The notes: generated by a model not told the origin, from the sequence alone. A stretch of DNA of 36,386 nt from an uncultured Nocardioides sp. (GCF_947488025.1 NZ_CANKYS010000020.1:1-36386); one strand, 5' to 3'. Shown: positions 1 to 8,221, numbered from the stretch's first letter. A program made the numbers and translations.

Positions 1-61
1 CACGCCACCGAACACTCACCCCACGACGGCGACAATCAACCCATCCCAACCGTGCCCATCG

Positions 62-598
62 GTGGATCGAGGCTTAGCGGTGTATCCGGCCCAGGTGTCC
101 GAGGACATGTTCAGCTATCCGCTCACCGCAGGCGGGTTCACCGTCATTCAGGTCTGGTTCTTCGTCCAGCATGTTGGTCTGCTGGCGGGCATCGCGGCAC
201 TGGCCCGCGCGGGGATCATGGTCCAGGGTCGCAGCGCCCTCTGGGGCGTCGGCCTCGCCGTCACCGGCATGGCACTGCTCGCGGTCACCGAGTTGATCGC
301 GATTTTGGCACGCAGATCGACCTATCCCGGCGACGGCACCGGCCTTGCCGACGCGCTCTACGGCGTTTCCAGCGTGGCAGTCGGTGTGGGACTGATTCTG
401 GCCGGCATCGCGGTCCGCCGCGGGGGACGCTGGACGGGCTGGCGCGGGCTCGTGGTGCTGGTCGCCGGAATCTTCGTGTTCGTGCCGATGATGCCTGCGC
501 TGATGGGACCGTTCATTCTTGCGCGCCTCGCCATCACGGTATGGATGCTGCTCTTCACGGCCCTGGGCTACGCGCTGTGGAAGGCCGACCAGCAATGA
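62..598 (+). CDS. Polytopic membrane protein of unknown function, possibly 5'-truncated
   Basis: The GTG start gives 178 residues with about five hydrophobic segments (roughly residues 27-50, 60-84, 99-117, 128-148 and 150-174), so it is an integral membrane protein. The frame stays open leftwards to the window edge, so a start outside the window cannot be excluded. The N-terminus begins abruptly with a polar stretch followed by YPAQVSEDMFSYPL. I expected a leading membrane helix before this motif and see none in any frame, so the gene may have lost its 5' end. I do not recognise a function. It lies upstream of another small membrane protein on the same strand and of the SRPBCC-hemerythrin ORF. 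Confidence 0.6.
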   Translation: MDRGLAVYPAQVSEDMFSYPLTAGGFTVIQVWFFVQHVGLLAGIAALARAGIMVQGRSALWGVGLAVTGMALLAVTELIAILARRSTYPGDGTGLADALYGVSSVAVGVGLILAGIAVRRGGRWTGWRGLVVLVAGIFVFVPMMPALMGPFILARLAITVWMLLFTALGYALWKADQQ

Positions 599-736
599 GC
601 AGCCCGCCCGTCGGTGGCGGAGGCACCTGTCAATGTCTCCGTCACATGCCATCCACGCGGTGCATCATCGCCATGGATGTGAGTACCTGGGGGCGCGGTT
701 TGCGGACTCGCCTGGTCAGCTGCACTGCGTGGTTAC

Positions 737-1375
737 GTGGTCGAGCTCGTGGGGGCCGAGTCGACCTTCACCTGGAGCGGGACGTTCGACGCACGCCTTC
801 TTCCGGGCGCGGTCACCGGCGGCCTGCTGGGATGGGCCGAGCGCCTGCGACGCGCCGGCCCACCGCGCAGATGGCGGCTGCTGGCTCTGGCGCCGCTGAC
901 GTTCTCCGTCGCGCCCATGCTGATACCCGGCGCCGTCACCACACTCGCGACAACTGGTATGGGCAGTGGTGCGATCGCGCTCGGGCTGATGGGCATCGTC
1001 GGCGGATACGCCTTGTCCGGACGGGGTCGGCCCTGGCCCCGCGTGGTGTGCGGTGCGGCAGGCGGGGAATTCACGGCCGCACTCGCCGCAGCTGTTGCCG
1101 GAATGACGGACCCTCCGCAGTCCTTCACCGACCCTCGAGGTGCCTGGGCGGCGATGCTGGCGGCCTTCTTGTACCCCGTGCTGGCTCTCGGCTGTTCGAT
1201 ACCGCACCGCAGTGCTTGTCACGAGATGCGGAACCAATACCGCGCGAGCGCACCGCGTGGACACACACCATCGCTCACATCGTCCGCGGCCTCGCTGGGT
1301 TGTGCCGGCCGCGATGGCGCCCGGGCGACAGCCCGGCCTAGGAGAAGGAGCGTCAAACATGGTCGTCATCACTAA
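737..1375 (+). CDS. Putative membrane protein, probable frameshift near the N-terminus
   Basis: The ORF encodes 212 residues with hydrophobic segments around residues 22-32, 48-70, 74-92, 104-122 and 135-152, so a small membrane protein is likely. The function is not recognised. The GTG at 737 is simply the first start in frame. Sensible coding continues upstream to about 683 (reading GLAWSAALRGY), where a stop at 680-682 closes the frame. In the neighbouring frame a GTG at 679 opens MSTWGRGLR. This pattern suggests one gene split by an indel near 700-710. The last 50 or so residues are basic and low in complexity, and they run 17 nt into the next gene, so the C-terminus may also be altered. 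Confidence 0.45.
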   Translation: MVELVGAESTFTWSGTFDARLLPGAVTGGLLGWAERLRRAGPPRRWRLLALAPLTFSVAPMLIPGAVTTLATTGMGSGAIALGLMGIVGGYALSGRGRPWPRVVCGAAGGEFTAALAAAVAGMTDPPQSFTDPRGAWAAMLAAFLYPVLALGCSIPHRSACHEMRNQYRASAPRGHTPSLTSSAASLGCAGRDGARATARPRRRSVKHGRHH

Positions 1376-2453
1376 TCAGACAGTGGTCGCCTGTCCGCCG
1401 GAGGAGCTCTTCGACTACTGCGTCGACATCCGCAACGAGCTGGAGTGGAACCCCACGGCGAAGTCAATGGAGAAGCTGACCGATGGCCCCGTGGCCATCG
1501 GCACGAGGTTCCTGGCCCGCTGGAAGGGTGCGCCGTCGGCGATCGAGGTCGAGTGCCTCGAGTTCGAACGGCCCCTTCGCTGGGTCCACAACAATGGCGG
1601 GCCGATCGCGGTCACCTTCACCGGCACCGTAGAGCCGGTCGACGGCGGGTCGCTGCTCCGTGCCCGGTTCGACGCACGCCCGAGCGGTTGGTTCCGTCTG
1701 GTGTTCCCGGCGTTCGTGGTGATGGCGCGCCGTCAGGAGAAGGCCAACATGACCCACCTGAGACATGCCGTGGAACGGCGGACTGGTGACCTCCCGCGAA
1801 GAGGCGGAGCCGCGGCGCGCGAGATGCCGATCATCCACCGGATCTTGCGACACCAGATCGCCGAGGTGCGGATGCTGGTGCAGGAGACGCCGGCTGCCGA
1901 TGCGCCGCGAGTGGGTGCCATCGCCGACCACCTTGGGTTCCTGCTCGACGAGCTGCACATGCACCACACCACGGAGGACGATCTGATCTGGCCGAAGTTG
2001 CTCGTCCGCGTGGGGCTCGATGCGCCGTTGGTGGAGCGGATGGAGGAGCAGCACCAGCAGATCGACGTGTCGGTCGCCGAGGTGCGCGCGGCGATGTCGG
2101 TGTGGCGATCGGATCCGACGCCGGCGTCGTCCTCGGCGCTCGCTGATGGCATCGGGGAGTTTCTCGTCGGTCTCGAAGCGCATCTCGACGAGGAAGAGCA
2201 GGTCGTCGTGCCGCTGATCGACCGCTTCTTGACCGAGGCCGAGTGGCAGGAGGTCGGAGAGCGCGGCTTCGAGAAGTTCACTCGGGCCCAGCGGTGGATC
2301 GCCCTCGGACAGTTGCTCGAGGTCGCGACGCCCGAGGAGGCGGTGATGATGTTCGGCACGCTGCCGCCGCCGGTGAAGGTGCTCTGGCACCTGATCGGGA
2401 AACGCAGGTACGGCAGGTACATCACGCCGGTCCGCGGCCGGCAGCTCGTGTGA
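1359..2453 (+). CDS. SRPBCC (polyketide cyclase-like) - hemerythrin HHE fusion protein
   Basis: The ATG at 1359 follows a strong Shine-Dalgarno stretch (AGGAGAAGGAG) and gives 364 residues. Residues 1-140 read as an SRPBCC/START-like ligand-binding domain (VACPPEELFDYCVDIRNELEWNP at the start, MARRQEKANMTHLRHAVERR at its end). Residues 156-290 read as a hemerythrin HHE domain with H160, H200/H202/H203 (LHMHHTTEDDLIWP), H232 (EQHQQ) and H275 with following acids (EAHLDEEE), a typical di-iron ligand pattern. Such domains bind O2, NO or iron. The hinge at residues 141-155 is basic and of low complexity. In the other frame a GTG at 1786 would begin MTSREEAEP, so two former genes may have been joined by an indel near 1790-1825. 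The cydAB oxidase genes downstream fit an oxygen or NO role, which is inference. Confidence 0.75.
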   Translation: MVVITNQTVVACPPEELFDYCVDIRNELEWNPTAKSMEKLTDGPVAIGTRFLARWKGAPSAIEVECLEFERPLRWVHNNGGPIAVTFTGTVEPVDGGSLLRARFDARPSGWFRLVFPAFVVMARRQEKANMTHLRHAVERRTGDLPRRGGAAAREMPIIHRILRHQIAEVRMLVQETPAADAPRVGAIADHLGFLLDELHMHHTTEDDLIWPKLLVRVGLDAPLVERMEEQHQQIDVSVAEVRAAMSVWRSDPTPASSSALADGIGEFLVGLEAHLDEEEQVVVPLIDRFLTEAEWQEVGERGFEKFTRAQRWIALGQLLEVATPEEAVMMFGTLPPPVKVLWHLIGKRRYGRYITPVRGRQLV

Positions 2454-2466
2454 ACCGAGGAAGGCC

Positions 2467-2844
2467 GTGACCAAGGCGGCCGCCGTCTGCTCCCTCGTGC
2501 TCGGGTTGGGCTTCGGCCTCCCGGGCTCTTACGGCGCGTGGCACTACGCGCGACACGGCCAGGTGTGGACGTTCTTCGGCTTCCCCACCTATGGCGACGG
2601 GCCCTTCGATCGCTGGGGAATCCCGACCAGCACCGCGCTGCTCCTCGGCTTCGTCGCCGTGTGCGCAGCCGAGATCGTGGTAGGTGTCCTGCTGTGGCGC
2701 GGCGCCATGATCGCCCCGTGGTTGGCGCTCGCCCTGCTGCCGCTCGAGCTCGTCTTCTGGACCGGCTTCGGGCTGCCCTTTGGACCGCTGCTGGGATTGG
2801 CGCGCACCGGGCTCGTCGTCGCCATCCTGGTCTTGGGGGACTGA
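2467..2844 (+). CDS. Small membrane protein of unknown function
   Basis: The GTG start is preceded by AGGAAGG and gives 125 residues, 13 nt after the SRPBCC-hemerythrin ORF, so the two are probably co-transcribed. Four hydrophobic segments are visible (about residues 3-22, 55-76, 82-100 and 105-123). The loop after the first helix is aromatic (HYARHGQVWTFFGFPTYGDGPF). No motif tells me its function. It ends about 100 bp before the Rex-like operator of cydAB. Confidence 0.65.
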   Translation: MTKAAAVCSLVLGLGFGLPGSYGAWHYARHGQVWTFFGFPTYGDGPFDRWGIPTSTALLLGFVAVCAAEIVVGVLLWRGAMIAPWLALALLPLELVFWTGFGLPFGPLLGLARTGLVVAILVLGD

Positions 2845-2945
2845 CGCCAGCCGGACCGCCGGCCGAGAGCCCCCGGGTCACCCGCTGCCGAGGGCGGAGG
2901 GTGGTGGCCACGAAAATGTGGCCTGCCCATCCGCTCGAAAGGAAG

Positions 2946-2963
2946 TTGTGAAAACTTTCACAA
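2946..2963. promoter_or_regulatory. Rex-type redox operator upstream of cydAB
   Basis: A perfect 18-bp palindrome, TTGTGAAA-AC-TTTCACAA, lies 39 bp upstream of the cydA start. It matches the known operator of Rex, the NADH/NAD+-sensing repressor (core TGTGA-N6-TCACA). In Streptomyces, Rex controls cytochrome bd genes. Placement just upstream of the predicted -10 box (2991-2996) suits repression when NADH is low and release when it rises. CRP-family sites share the same core, but the cyd context favours Rex. Confidence 0.85.
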
Positions 2964-2990
2964 TTCCCGCGGGTGGTCATTTGGCGCACG

Positions 2991-2996
2991 TAGCGT
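2991..2996 (+). promoter_or_regulatory. Predicted -10 box of cydAB (leaderless)
   Basis: TAGCGT fits the actinobacterial TANNNT -10 consensus and ends exactly 6 nt before the cydA GTG. Transcription would therefore begin at or next to the start codon. The purine-rich GGAGGA between them abuts the GTG with no spacer, too close to act as a Shine-Dalgarno site. Confidence 0.5.
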
Positions 2997-3002
2997 GGAG
3001 GA

Positions 3003-4436
3003 GTGATCGATCCCGCGCTGACCCTCCTGAGCCTGGCCGATGCCGTACCAGCAGGCGTCCAGGGGCTGGCCAACGCCGATCCCGCCGGCCTGTTGCCCGC
3101 TCGACAGCAGATGGCGCTGTCGCTGGGCTGGCACATCATCCTGGCGTGCTTCGGGGTCGCATTCCCCGCAATGATCTTTGCGATGCACCTGATCGGCATC
3201 CGGCGCAACGACCCGGATGCGTTGCTGCTGGCGAGGAAGTGGGCGAAGGTCTCCGCTGTCCTGTTCGCAATCGGCGCGGTCTCCGGGACAGTGCTCAGCT
3301 TCGAGATGGGCTTGCTGTGGCCGGGCCTCATGGGCACCTACGGCGACGTCCTCGGCCTGCCCTTCGCATTCGAGGGACTGGCGTTCTTCGTCGAGGCGAT
3401 ATTCCTCGGGATCTATCTCTACGGCTGGGACCGGATGCCACCCAAGCAGCACCTGATGATGGTGCTGCCGATGGCGATCACCGGTGTCGTCGGGACGTTC
3501 TGCGTCATCGCGGTCAACGCCTGGATGAACGCCCCGGTCGGCTTCGACCTCGTCGACGGCGAGGTCACGAACGTCGATCCGTGGGCGGTGCTGCTCAACC
3601 CAGACGCGTTCTGGCAGTTCCTGCACATGTGGGTGGCGGCCTACATGGTCGCCGGGTTCACGATCGCCTCGGTCTACGCCGTAGGAATGCTGCGGGGCCG
3701 ACGTGACCGGGCGCATCGGCTCGGCTTCACGCTCGCCTTCGCGTTCGCGAGCGGCTCGGCGGTCGTTCAGCCAGTCGTTGGCCACTTGCTGGGCAGCCGG
3801 ATTGCCGAGACGCAGCCGGCCAAGCTCGCCGCGTTCGAACTCGCGACCGAGACCGAGAGCCCCTCGCCGCTCCGTCTGGGCGGCATTCTCGTCGATGGGG
3901 AGGTGAGGTGGTCGATCGACATTCCCTACCTGGGCTCGCTGATCGCGCGGAACTCGTTCAGCAAGCCGGTCGAAGGGCTGGCGAGCTTCCCGGTCGAGGA
4001 TCGACCTCCCGTGAACATCACCCACTTGGCCTTCCAGAGCATGGTCGGGATCGGGACCCTGCTGGCGGTGGCCGCGGTCGTCTTCTGGGTGGCCCGCTGG
4101 CGGGGGAGGGACCTGCTGGAGCGCCGGTGGTTCCTGCGGTTCGCCTCCCTGGCCGGTGTGCTGGCGATCCTGGCGATGGAGGCGGGATGGATCGCAACCG
4201 AGGTCGGCCGGCAGCCGTGGATCGTCTACGGCCTCATGCGCACCCCGGAGGCGGCCGGTGAGAACTCGGGACTGTGGTGGCTACTTGGTGCGACCGCAGC
4301 GGTATACGCCGCGATGACGGCGGGGGCGGTGATCGTGCTGCGCTCCATGGCGCGGCGCTGGCGGTCCGGAGAGGTCGACCTCCCGAGCCCCTACGGACCC
4401 CAGGCGCAGCGTCCGCACGAGGGCGTGCGCCGGTGA
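3003..4436 (+). CDS. cydA: Cytochrome bd-type ubiquinol/menaquinol oxidase subunit I
   Basis: A 477-residue membrane protein that carries the hemes of a quinol oxidase reducing O2 to water at low oxygen. Signatures: H44 (high-spin heme ligand, SLGWHIIL), E101 (SFEMG), H208 (FLHMW) and M347 (FQSMVG) at the heme b558 ligand positions, the quinol-site pair K274/E279 (QPAKLAAFE), and the GWxxxExGRQPW motif at 395-406. Only about 70 residues separate E279 from M347, so this is the short Q-loop type. The GTG start is chosen because a -10-like box sits 6 nt upstream. The resulting N-terminus is about 30 residues longer than usual, so a later start is possible. A Rex operator lies upstream and cydB overlaps by 4 nt. 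No cydDC assembly transporter is in the window. Confidence 0.95.
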   Translation: MIDPALTLLSLADAVPAGVQGLANADPAGLLPARQQMALSLGWHIILACFGVAFPAMIFAMHLIGIRRNDPDALLLARKWAKVSAVLFAIGAVSGTVLSFEMGLLWPGLMGTYGDVLGLPFAFEGLAFFVEAIFLGIYLYGWDRMPPKQHLMMVLPMAITGVVGTFCVIAVNAWMNAPVGFDLVDGEVTNVDPWAVLLNPDAFWQFLHMWVAAYMVAGFTIASVYAVGMLRGRRDRAHRLGFTLAFAFASGSAVVQPVVGHLLGSRIAETQPAKLAAFELATETESPSPLRLGGILVDGEVRWSIDIPYLGSLIARNSFSKPVEGLASFPVEDRPPVNITHLAFQSMVGIGTLLAVAAVVFWVARWRGRDLLERRWFLRFASLAGVLAILAMEAGWIATEVGRQPWIVYGLMRTPEAAGENSGLWWLLGATAAVYAAMTAGAVIVLRSMARRWRSGEVDLPSPYGPQAQRPHEGVRR

Positions 4437-5431
4437 GCCTGGCTGTGGTGGTCGCGGCGGCGCTGTTCGTGGGGGTGATCGCCTACGCGTTGTTCGGCGG
4501 CGCCGACTTCGGGGCCGGGTTCTACGACCTCACCGCCGGTGGGAGCGCTCGCGGTGCCGAGCTGCGGACCCTGGTCGACCACAGCATCGGACCAGTGTGG
4601 GAGGCCAACCACGTCTGGCTGATCTACGTGCTGGTGACCTGGTGGACGGCGTTCCCGGAGTCCTTCGCGGCCGCGATGTCGACGCTGATCCTGCCGATGC
4701 TGCTGGCCCTGCTGGGGATCGTGCTCCGTGGGGCAAGCTTCGCGTTCCGCAAGTACGCCGCCACGCTCGGCCAGGCGCGGGTGTTTGGGGTCGTCTTCGC
4801 GATCTCCTCGGTCATCACGCCGTTCTTCTTCGGCACCGTCGCTGGCGCGATCGCATCGGGGAGGGTGCCCGCGACCGGGCGCGGTGACCTGTGGACCTCC
4901 TGGATCAACCCGACCTCGATCTTCGGCGGAGTCATCGCGGTGGGCACGTGCGCCGTCCTCGCCGGGACCTTTCTGTGCGCGGACGCCCGCCGTGCCGGGC
5001 AGGACCGCCTGACCGAGGAACTGCGACGACGCACGCTGGCGGTCGCAGTGGTCACCGGCGCCGTCGTGTTCGCGGCCCTGGTCCCGCTCGAGCAGGACGC
5101 CCCCACGCTCGCGACGGGCCTGCAGGGCCGCGCCGCGCCGCTGGTCGCGGTCTCGGCGATCGGAGGGGTCGCCACTGTAGTGCTGATCGCGACACGGCGC
5201 TTCGCCACTGCGAGGCTGACCGCAGTGGTGGCCGTCGCCAGCGTTGTCTCCGGCTGGGGCGTCGGACAGTATCCCTGGCTCCTCGTCGACGAGGTGACCA
5301 TCACCGAGGCCGCTGGCGCCCCCGCCACTCTCCGGGCCCTGCTCGTCGCCGCGGGTCTGGCGGCGCTCCTGGTCCTACCGGCACTGGGCTACCTCTACAA
5401 ACTCACCCAGTCCGAGTCCTGGTCGCGCTAG
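4433..5431 (+). CDS. cydB: Cytochrome bd-type quinol oxidase subunit II
   Basis: Starts at a GTG overlapping the cydA stop (GTGA), so the two subunits are translationally coupled. It encodes 332 residues with many transmembrane helices. The N-terminal GGADFGAGFYDL and the following WEANHVWLIYVLVTWWTAFP are typical of CydB, which packs against CydA and stabilises the heme-bearing complex without binding the hemes itself in most forms. Its length is normal for the family. It shares the Rex-type control of cydA. The next gene starts 73 bp later with its own predicted promoter. Confidence 0.95.
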   Translation: MSLAVVVAAALFVGVIAYALFGGADFGAGFYDLTAGGSARGAELRTLVDHSIGPVWEANHVWLIYVLVTWWTAFPESFAAAMSTLILPMLLALLGIVLRGASFAFRKYAATLGQARVFGVVFAISSVITPFFFGTVAGAIASGRVPATGRGDLWTSWINPTSIFGGVIAVGTCAVLAGTFLCADARRAGQDRLTEELRRRTLAVAVVTGAVVFAALVPLEQDAPTLATGLQGRAAPLVAVSAIGGVATVVLIATRRFATARLTAVVAVASVVSGWGVGQYPWLLVDEVTITEAAGAPATLRALLVAAGLAALLVLPALGYLYKLTQSESWSR

Positions 5432-5491
5432 AACACCGGCGATGCCGCGGTCAGGTCCTTCCCCACTCGCACCGGACTTCCTGTCCTGAGC

Positions 5492-5497
5492 GAGAAT
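5492..5497 (+). promoter_or_regulatory. Predicted leaderless -10 box (GAGAAT)
   Basis: GAGAAT followed by exactly 7 nt and ATG at 5505. The same N-AGAAT-N7-ATG layout occurs at 8209 and 35941. Leaderless starts in actinobacteria usually carry TAGAAT-like boxes at this spacing. It favours the 5505 start over the in-frame ATG at 5496. Confidence 0.4.
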
Positions 5498-5504
5498 GGT
5501 GGCC

Positions 5505-6260
5505 ATGACCACAGCCGGGGCGGAGCTGCGCTGGCTGCGCGCGGCCGTCGTGGCGACGGTGGCCACCTCGCTCGGGGTCATTGCGCATGTCTTGGCCGGA
5601 GGCCTCCTGCCGTCCTGGCCGGGGCTGGTCGTGATCCTCGCCGTCGTGATGGTCGTCGCCGCGGCCGCGCTCGGTCGTCCCGCGTCGTACCCGGTGATCG
5701 CCGGCCTCGTGGCGGGGGGACAGACGGGCGTGCACCTGCTCCTCACCGCAACAGCTGGACACGGCAGCCCTCATGCACCCACCGCGTCGTCGGGGACCAT
5801 GTCGCCGGCGTCGACAGCCTTGTCACCGGCATCGATGACCACGGCCGACGGGGCCGGTGGGTACGCCCGTGTGATGAGGCAGGTCCCATCCGGGGTCGAG
5901 GGCGCTGGCGCTCCTCCGCACTGGGTGCAGCACCTGCTCGACGACATGACGGGCCTCAACGCGCTCATGGCCTTGGGGCACCTCGTCGCTGCGGCGCTGG
6001 TCTCGGTGTGGCTCTGGAAGGGTGAGCAGGCGGTGTGGGGCCTGATGGCCCTGCTGGGCGCTCGGGTCCGGTCCCGGATGGAGATGGCGTGCCGGACCCT
6101 TCCTGCTTCGATGACGACGTTGCCGCACCCCGCGCGCGGGGTGACGAGCACCGCCGTCAGCCACGTGCGCGCCCTCCGGTCACCGGTTGCCGGTACGACC
6201 TCCCGGCGCGGCCCTCCGCTCGGGCGCGCCCCCTCGCTTCTCACCTCGCCGTCCGGCTGA
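5505..6260 (+). CDS. Membrane protein of unknown function
   Basis: About 251 residues. Hydrophobic segments lie at about residues 13-34 (VVATVATSLGVIAHVLAGG), 37-58, 62-82 and 148-168 (NALMALGHLVAAALVSVWLW). Between the third and fourth is a Ser/Thr/Pro/Met-rich loop with several His and Met (HGSPHAPTASSGTMSPAS), which could face outward and might bind metal, though that is a guess. The C-terminal 75 residues are basic and probably cytoplasmic. I recall similar proteins beside copper-handling genes in other actinobacteria, but the sequence does not prove it. It precedes the lipoprotein/membrane protein cassette on the same strand with a 67-bp gap. Confidence 0.65.
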   Translation: MTTAGAELRWLRAAVVATVATSLGVIAHVLAGGLLPSWPGLVVILAVVMVVAAAALGRPASYPVIAGLVAGGQTGVHLLLTATAGHGSPHAPTASSGTMSPASTALSPASMTTADGAGGYARVMRQVPSGVEGAGAPPHWVQHLLDDMTGLNALMALGHLVAAALVSVWLWKGEQAVWGLMALLGARVRSRMEMACRTLPASMTTLPHPARGVTSTAVSHVRALRSPVAGTTSRRGPPLGRAPSLLTSPSG

Positions 6261-6327
6261 GTCACTCGGGCGGCGTCCGGCGCGACCGCGCCTCCGACAC
6301 CCCGAGCCATCAACCGAAGGAACCACC

Positions 6328-6804
6328 ATGTCCCAGCCTCGTTCACCCCTGCTCGCTGCCGCCCTCGCGTCGGCTCTCGTCCTGTCCATGTCGGCCTGCG
6401 CGGGGCCGGCCGACGAGGAGTCGTCACCGGGCGCCCAGTCCTCGAGCCCGGCGTCGACCCCAACGCCGTCGGCGACGACGACCTCTGACTCCCCGTCCTC
6501 GGAGCCGACGCCCACACCCACTCCGACGTCGACGGCGCCCGCCGGCCCCGCGATCACCATCAAGATCGCGGGCGACAAGGTCACGCCGAACGCCAAGGAG
6601 ATCGACCTGCGCAGGGGCGAACCGCTGCTGATGACGATCACCTCCGACCGGCCCGGGCAGCTGCATGTGCACTCCAAGCCCGAGCAGTACGTGGACTTCA
6701 AGGCCGGCACCTCACAGCAGGAGCTGGTGATCAAGACCCCTGGCGTCGTGGAGGCCGAGGAACACGACACCAGCGCGGTCGTCGCCGTCATCACGGTCAA
6801 GTAG
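6328..6804 (+). CDS. Lipoprotein with cupredoxin-like C-terminal domain
   Basis: The ATG at 6328 follows AAGGAACC and gives 158 residues. A signal peptide ends in the lipobox LSMSAC (Cys at about 25), so the protein should be anchored to the outer face of the membrane. A long Ser/Thr/Pro linker (residues 30-72) leads to a compact beta-rich domain containing ITIKIAGDKVTP, RRGEPLLMTITSDRPGQLHVHS and a final AEEHD. The fold resembles small cupredoxin-like domains, and HVHS plus EHD are possible metal ligands. No classical copper Cys/Met set is visible. A clear paralogue lies at 8222-8593. The stop codon directly abuts the ATG of the next membrane protein. Function unknown. Confidence 0.8.
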   Translation: MSQPRSPLLAAALASALVLSMSACAGPADEESSPGAQSSSPASTPTPSATTTSDSPSSEPTPTPTPTSTAPAGPAITIKIAGDKVTPNAKEIDLRRGEPLLMTITSDRPGQLHVHSKPEQYVDFKAGTSQQELVIKTPGVVEAEEHDTSAVVAVITVK

Positions 6805-8121
6805 ATGCTGTCCGCCCACGGAGTCGGGGGCGGCAGCGACCTGCCGATCCCGGCCTCGATGGCCATCCTGGGGGGGATGGCCGCCCTGGTCGTCTCCTTC
6901 GCGGTGCTGGCCATGGCGTGGCGCACGCCCCGCTACGAGAGCGGTGCCGACGGACGACCCGCACCCGCGGTGCTTGCCCGGCTGGTCGATCACCCGGTGT
7001 ACACGGTCGTCCTGCGCACCTTGGGACTGGCGGGCCTCGGGTTCGTGGTGCTGTGCGCCGTCGCGGGCAAGGACGACCTGAGCAACCCGGTCTTCGGGAT
7101 CGTCTATGTCCTTTTGTGGGTCGGCCTGGTCCCGGCGTCCTTGCTCCTCGGTCCGGTCGTGCGAGCGCTGAGCCCGGTGCGCACCCTGCACTACGTGCTC
7201 ACCGCGGTCCTGCCAGTAGATCGGGAACACGGACTGGTTCGGCTACCGGCTCGCGTCGGCAAGTGGCCTGCCGCCGCCGGCCTGCTGGCCTTCGTCTGGC
7301 TCGAGCTGGTCTCACCGTCGGGGATCGAGCTGAACACCCTGCGCTGGTCGATCAGCGCCTACCTGGTGCTGATGGTGGGTGGCGCCTTGGTCTTCGGCGC
7401 CAAGTGGTTCGGACAGTCCGACCCCTTCGAGGTCTACTCCACGCTCGTGGGTCATCTCTCCATCTGGGGCCGCAGAGCCGATGGGGGGTTGGTGATCCGC
7501 AGCCCGTTGCGCAACCTCGCACGGGTGAGATCCGGGCCCGGCCTGATCGCCGTGGTCGCGGTGCTCCTCGGCTCCACGGCGTTCGACAGCGTGGCGGGGT
7601 CCGTGACCTGGCTCCGGTTCACCCAGTCGACCGACCGCAACGTCACCTTCGTCGAGACCGCGCTCCTGCTGCTCGCCTGCGGGATCGTCGGAGCAATGTA
7701 CGTCGCCGCCACGGTCGCCCCCCGCCCAAGACCGGGTGTCAGCCGCTGGGACCTACCCGTCGCGTTGGCACACTCGATCGTCCCCATCGTGGTCGGCTAC
7801 GTCGTGGCGCACTACGTCACCCTCCTGGTGGAGACCGGCCAGCTCACCCTCATCCAAGCCAGCGACCCGCTCGGCAACGGAGCCGACATCTTCGGGATCG
7901 CGGACCGCCAGGTCGACATCTGGCTCTCGCTCCATCCGTCGTTCCTGGCCAGCCTCAAGGTGGTAGCCATCGTCGCCGGGCACGTGATCGGCGCCGTGGC
8001 AGCGCACGACCGTGCACTGGCCCGCCTGCCAGCGAACAGCCAGACCAGCGGGCAGCTGCCATTGCTCGCAGTCATGGTGGCCTACACCTTCAGCGGGCTC
8101 TACCTGCTCTTCGGCCTTTGA
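6805..8121 (+). CDS. Conserved polytopic membrane protein between two paralogous lipoproteins
   Basis: The ATG immediately follows the stop of the upstream lipoprotein, so they form one operon. The 438-residue product has about ten to eleven hydrophobic segments. Conserved-looking stretches are GGGSDLPIP near the N-terminus, WVGLVPASLLLGPVVRALSPVRTLH, GLLAFVWLELVSP, KWFGQSDPFEVYSTLVG and LGSTAFDSV. The C-terminal half has several membrane-embedded histidines (ALAHSIVP, YVVAHYVTLLVE, LHPSFLASLK, VAGHVIGAVAAHDRAL), which suggest heme or metal binding. I recall homologues labelled 'fenitrothion hydrolase' in databases; I do not regard that as a physiological function. Being paired with His-containing lipoproteins and close to cydAB, a redox or metal role is a fair guess. 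Confidence 0.8.
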   Translation: MLSAHGVGGGSDLPIPASMAILGGMAALVVSFAVLAMAWRTPRYESGADGRPAPAVLARLVDHPVYTVVLRTLGLAGLGFVVLCAVAGKDDLSNPVFGIVYVLLWVGLVPASLLLGPVVRALSPVRTLHYVLTAVLPVDREHGLVRLPARVGKWPAAAGLLAFVWLELVSPSGIELNTLRWSISAYLVLMVGGALVFGAKWFGQSDPFEVYSTLVGHLSIWGRRADGGLVIRSPLRNLARVRSGPGLIAVVAVLLGSTAFDSVAGSVTWLRFTQSTDRNVTFVETALLLLACGIVGAMYVAATVAPRPRPGVSRWDLPVALAHSIVPIVVGYVVAHYVTLLVETGQLTLIQASDPLGNGADIFGIADRQVDIWLSLHPSFLASLKVVAIVAGHVIGAVAAHDRALARLPANSQTSGQLPLLAVMVAYTFSGLYLLFGL

Positions 8122-8208
8122 CTACGACCTCGAGCAGCTCACGGGGGGTGCGGGACCCACCCGGTCGTTGCCCAACACTGCGCCGATGGCTGGCGGGTCA
8201 TACGGATG

Positions 8209-8214
8209 GAGAAT
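8209..8214 (+). promoter_or_regulatory. Predicted leaderless -10 box (GAGAAT)
   Basis: GAGAAT, then 7 nt, then ATG at 8222: the same layout as at 5492 and 35941. It would let the second lipoprotein be transcribed separately from the membrane protein gene ending at 8121. Confidence 0.4.
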
Positions 8215-8221
8215 GTGGAGC

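Noticed and set aside
52..1341. 429-residue Arg-rich ORF spanning the first membrane protein genes
   Set aside because: Composition is that of a shifted frame. The true coding frames give hydrophobic membrane proteins.
2946..2963. Reading the cydAB palindrome as a CRP site
   Set aside because: It does fit TGTGA-N6-TCACA, but the outer TT/AA bases and the cyd context fit Rex better. Not fully excluded.
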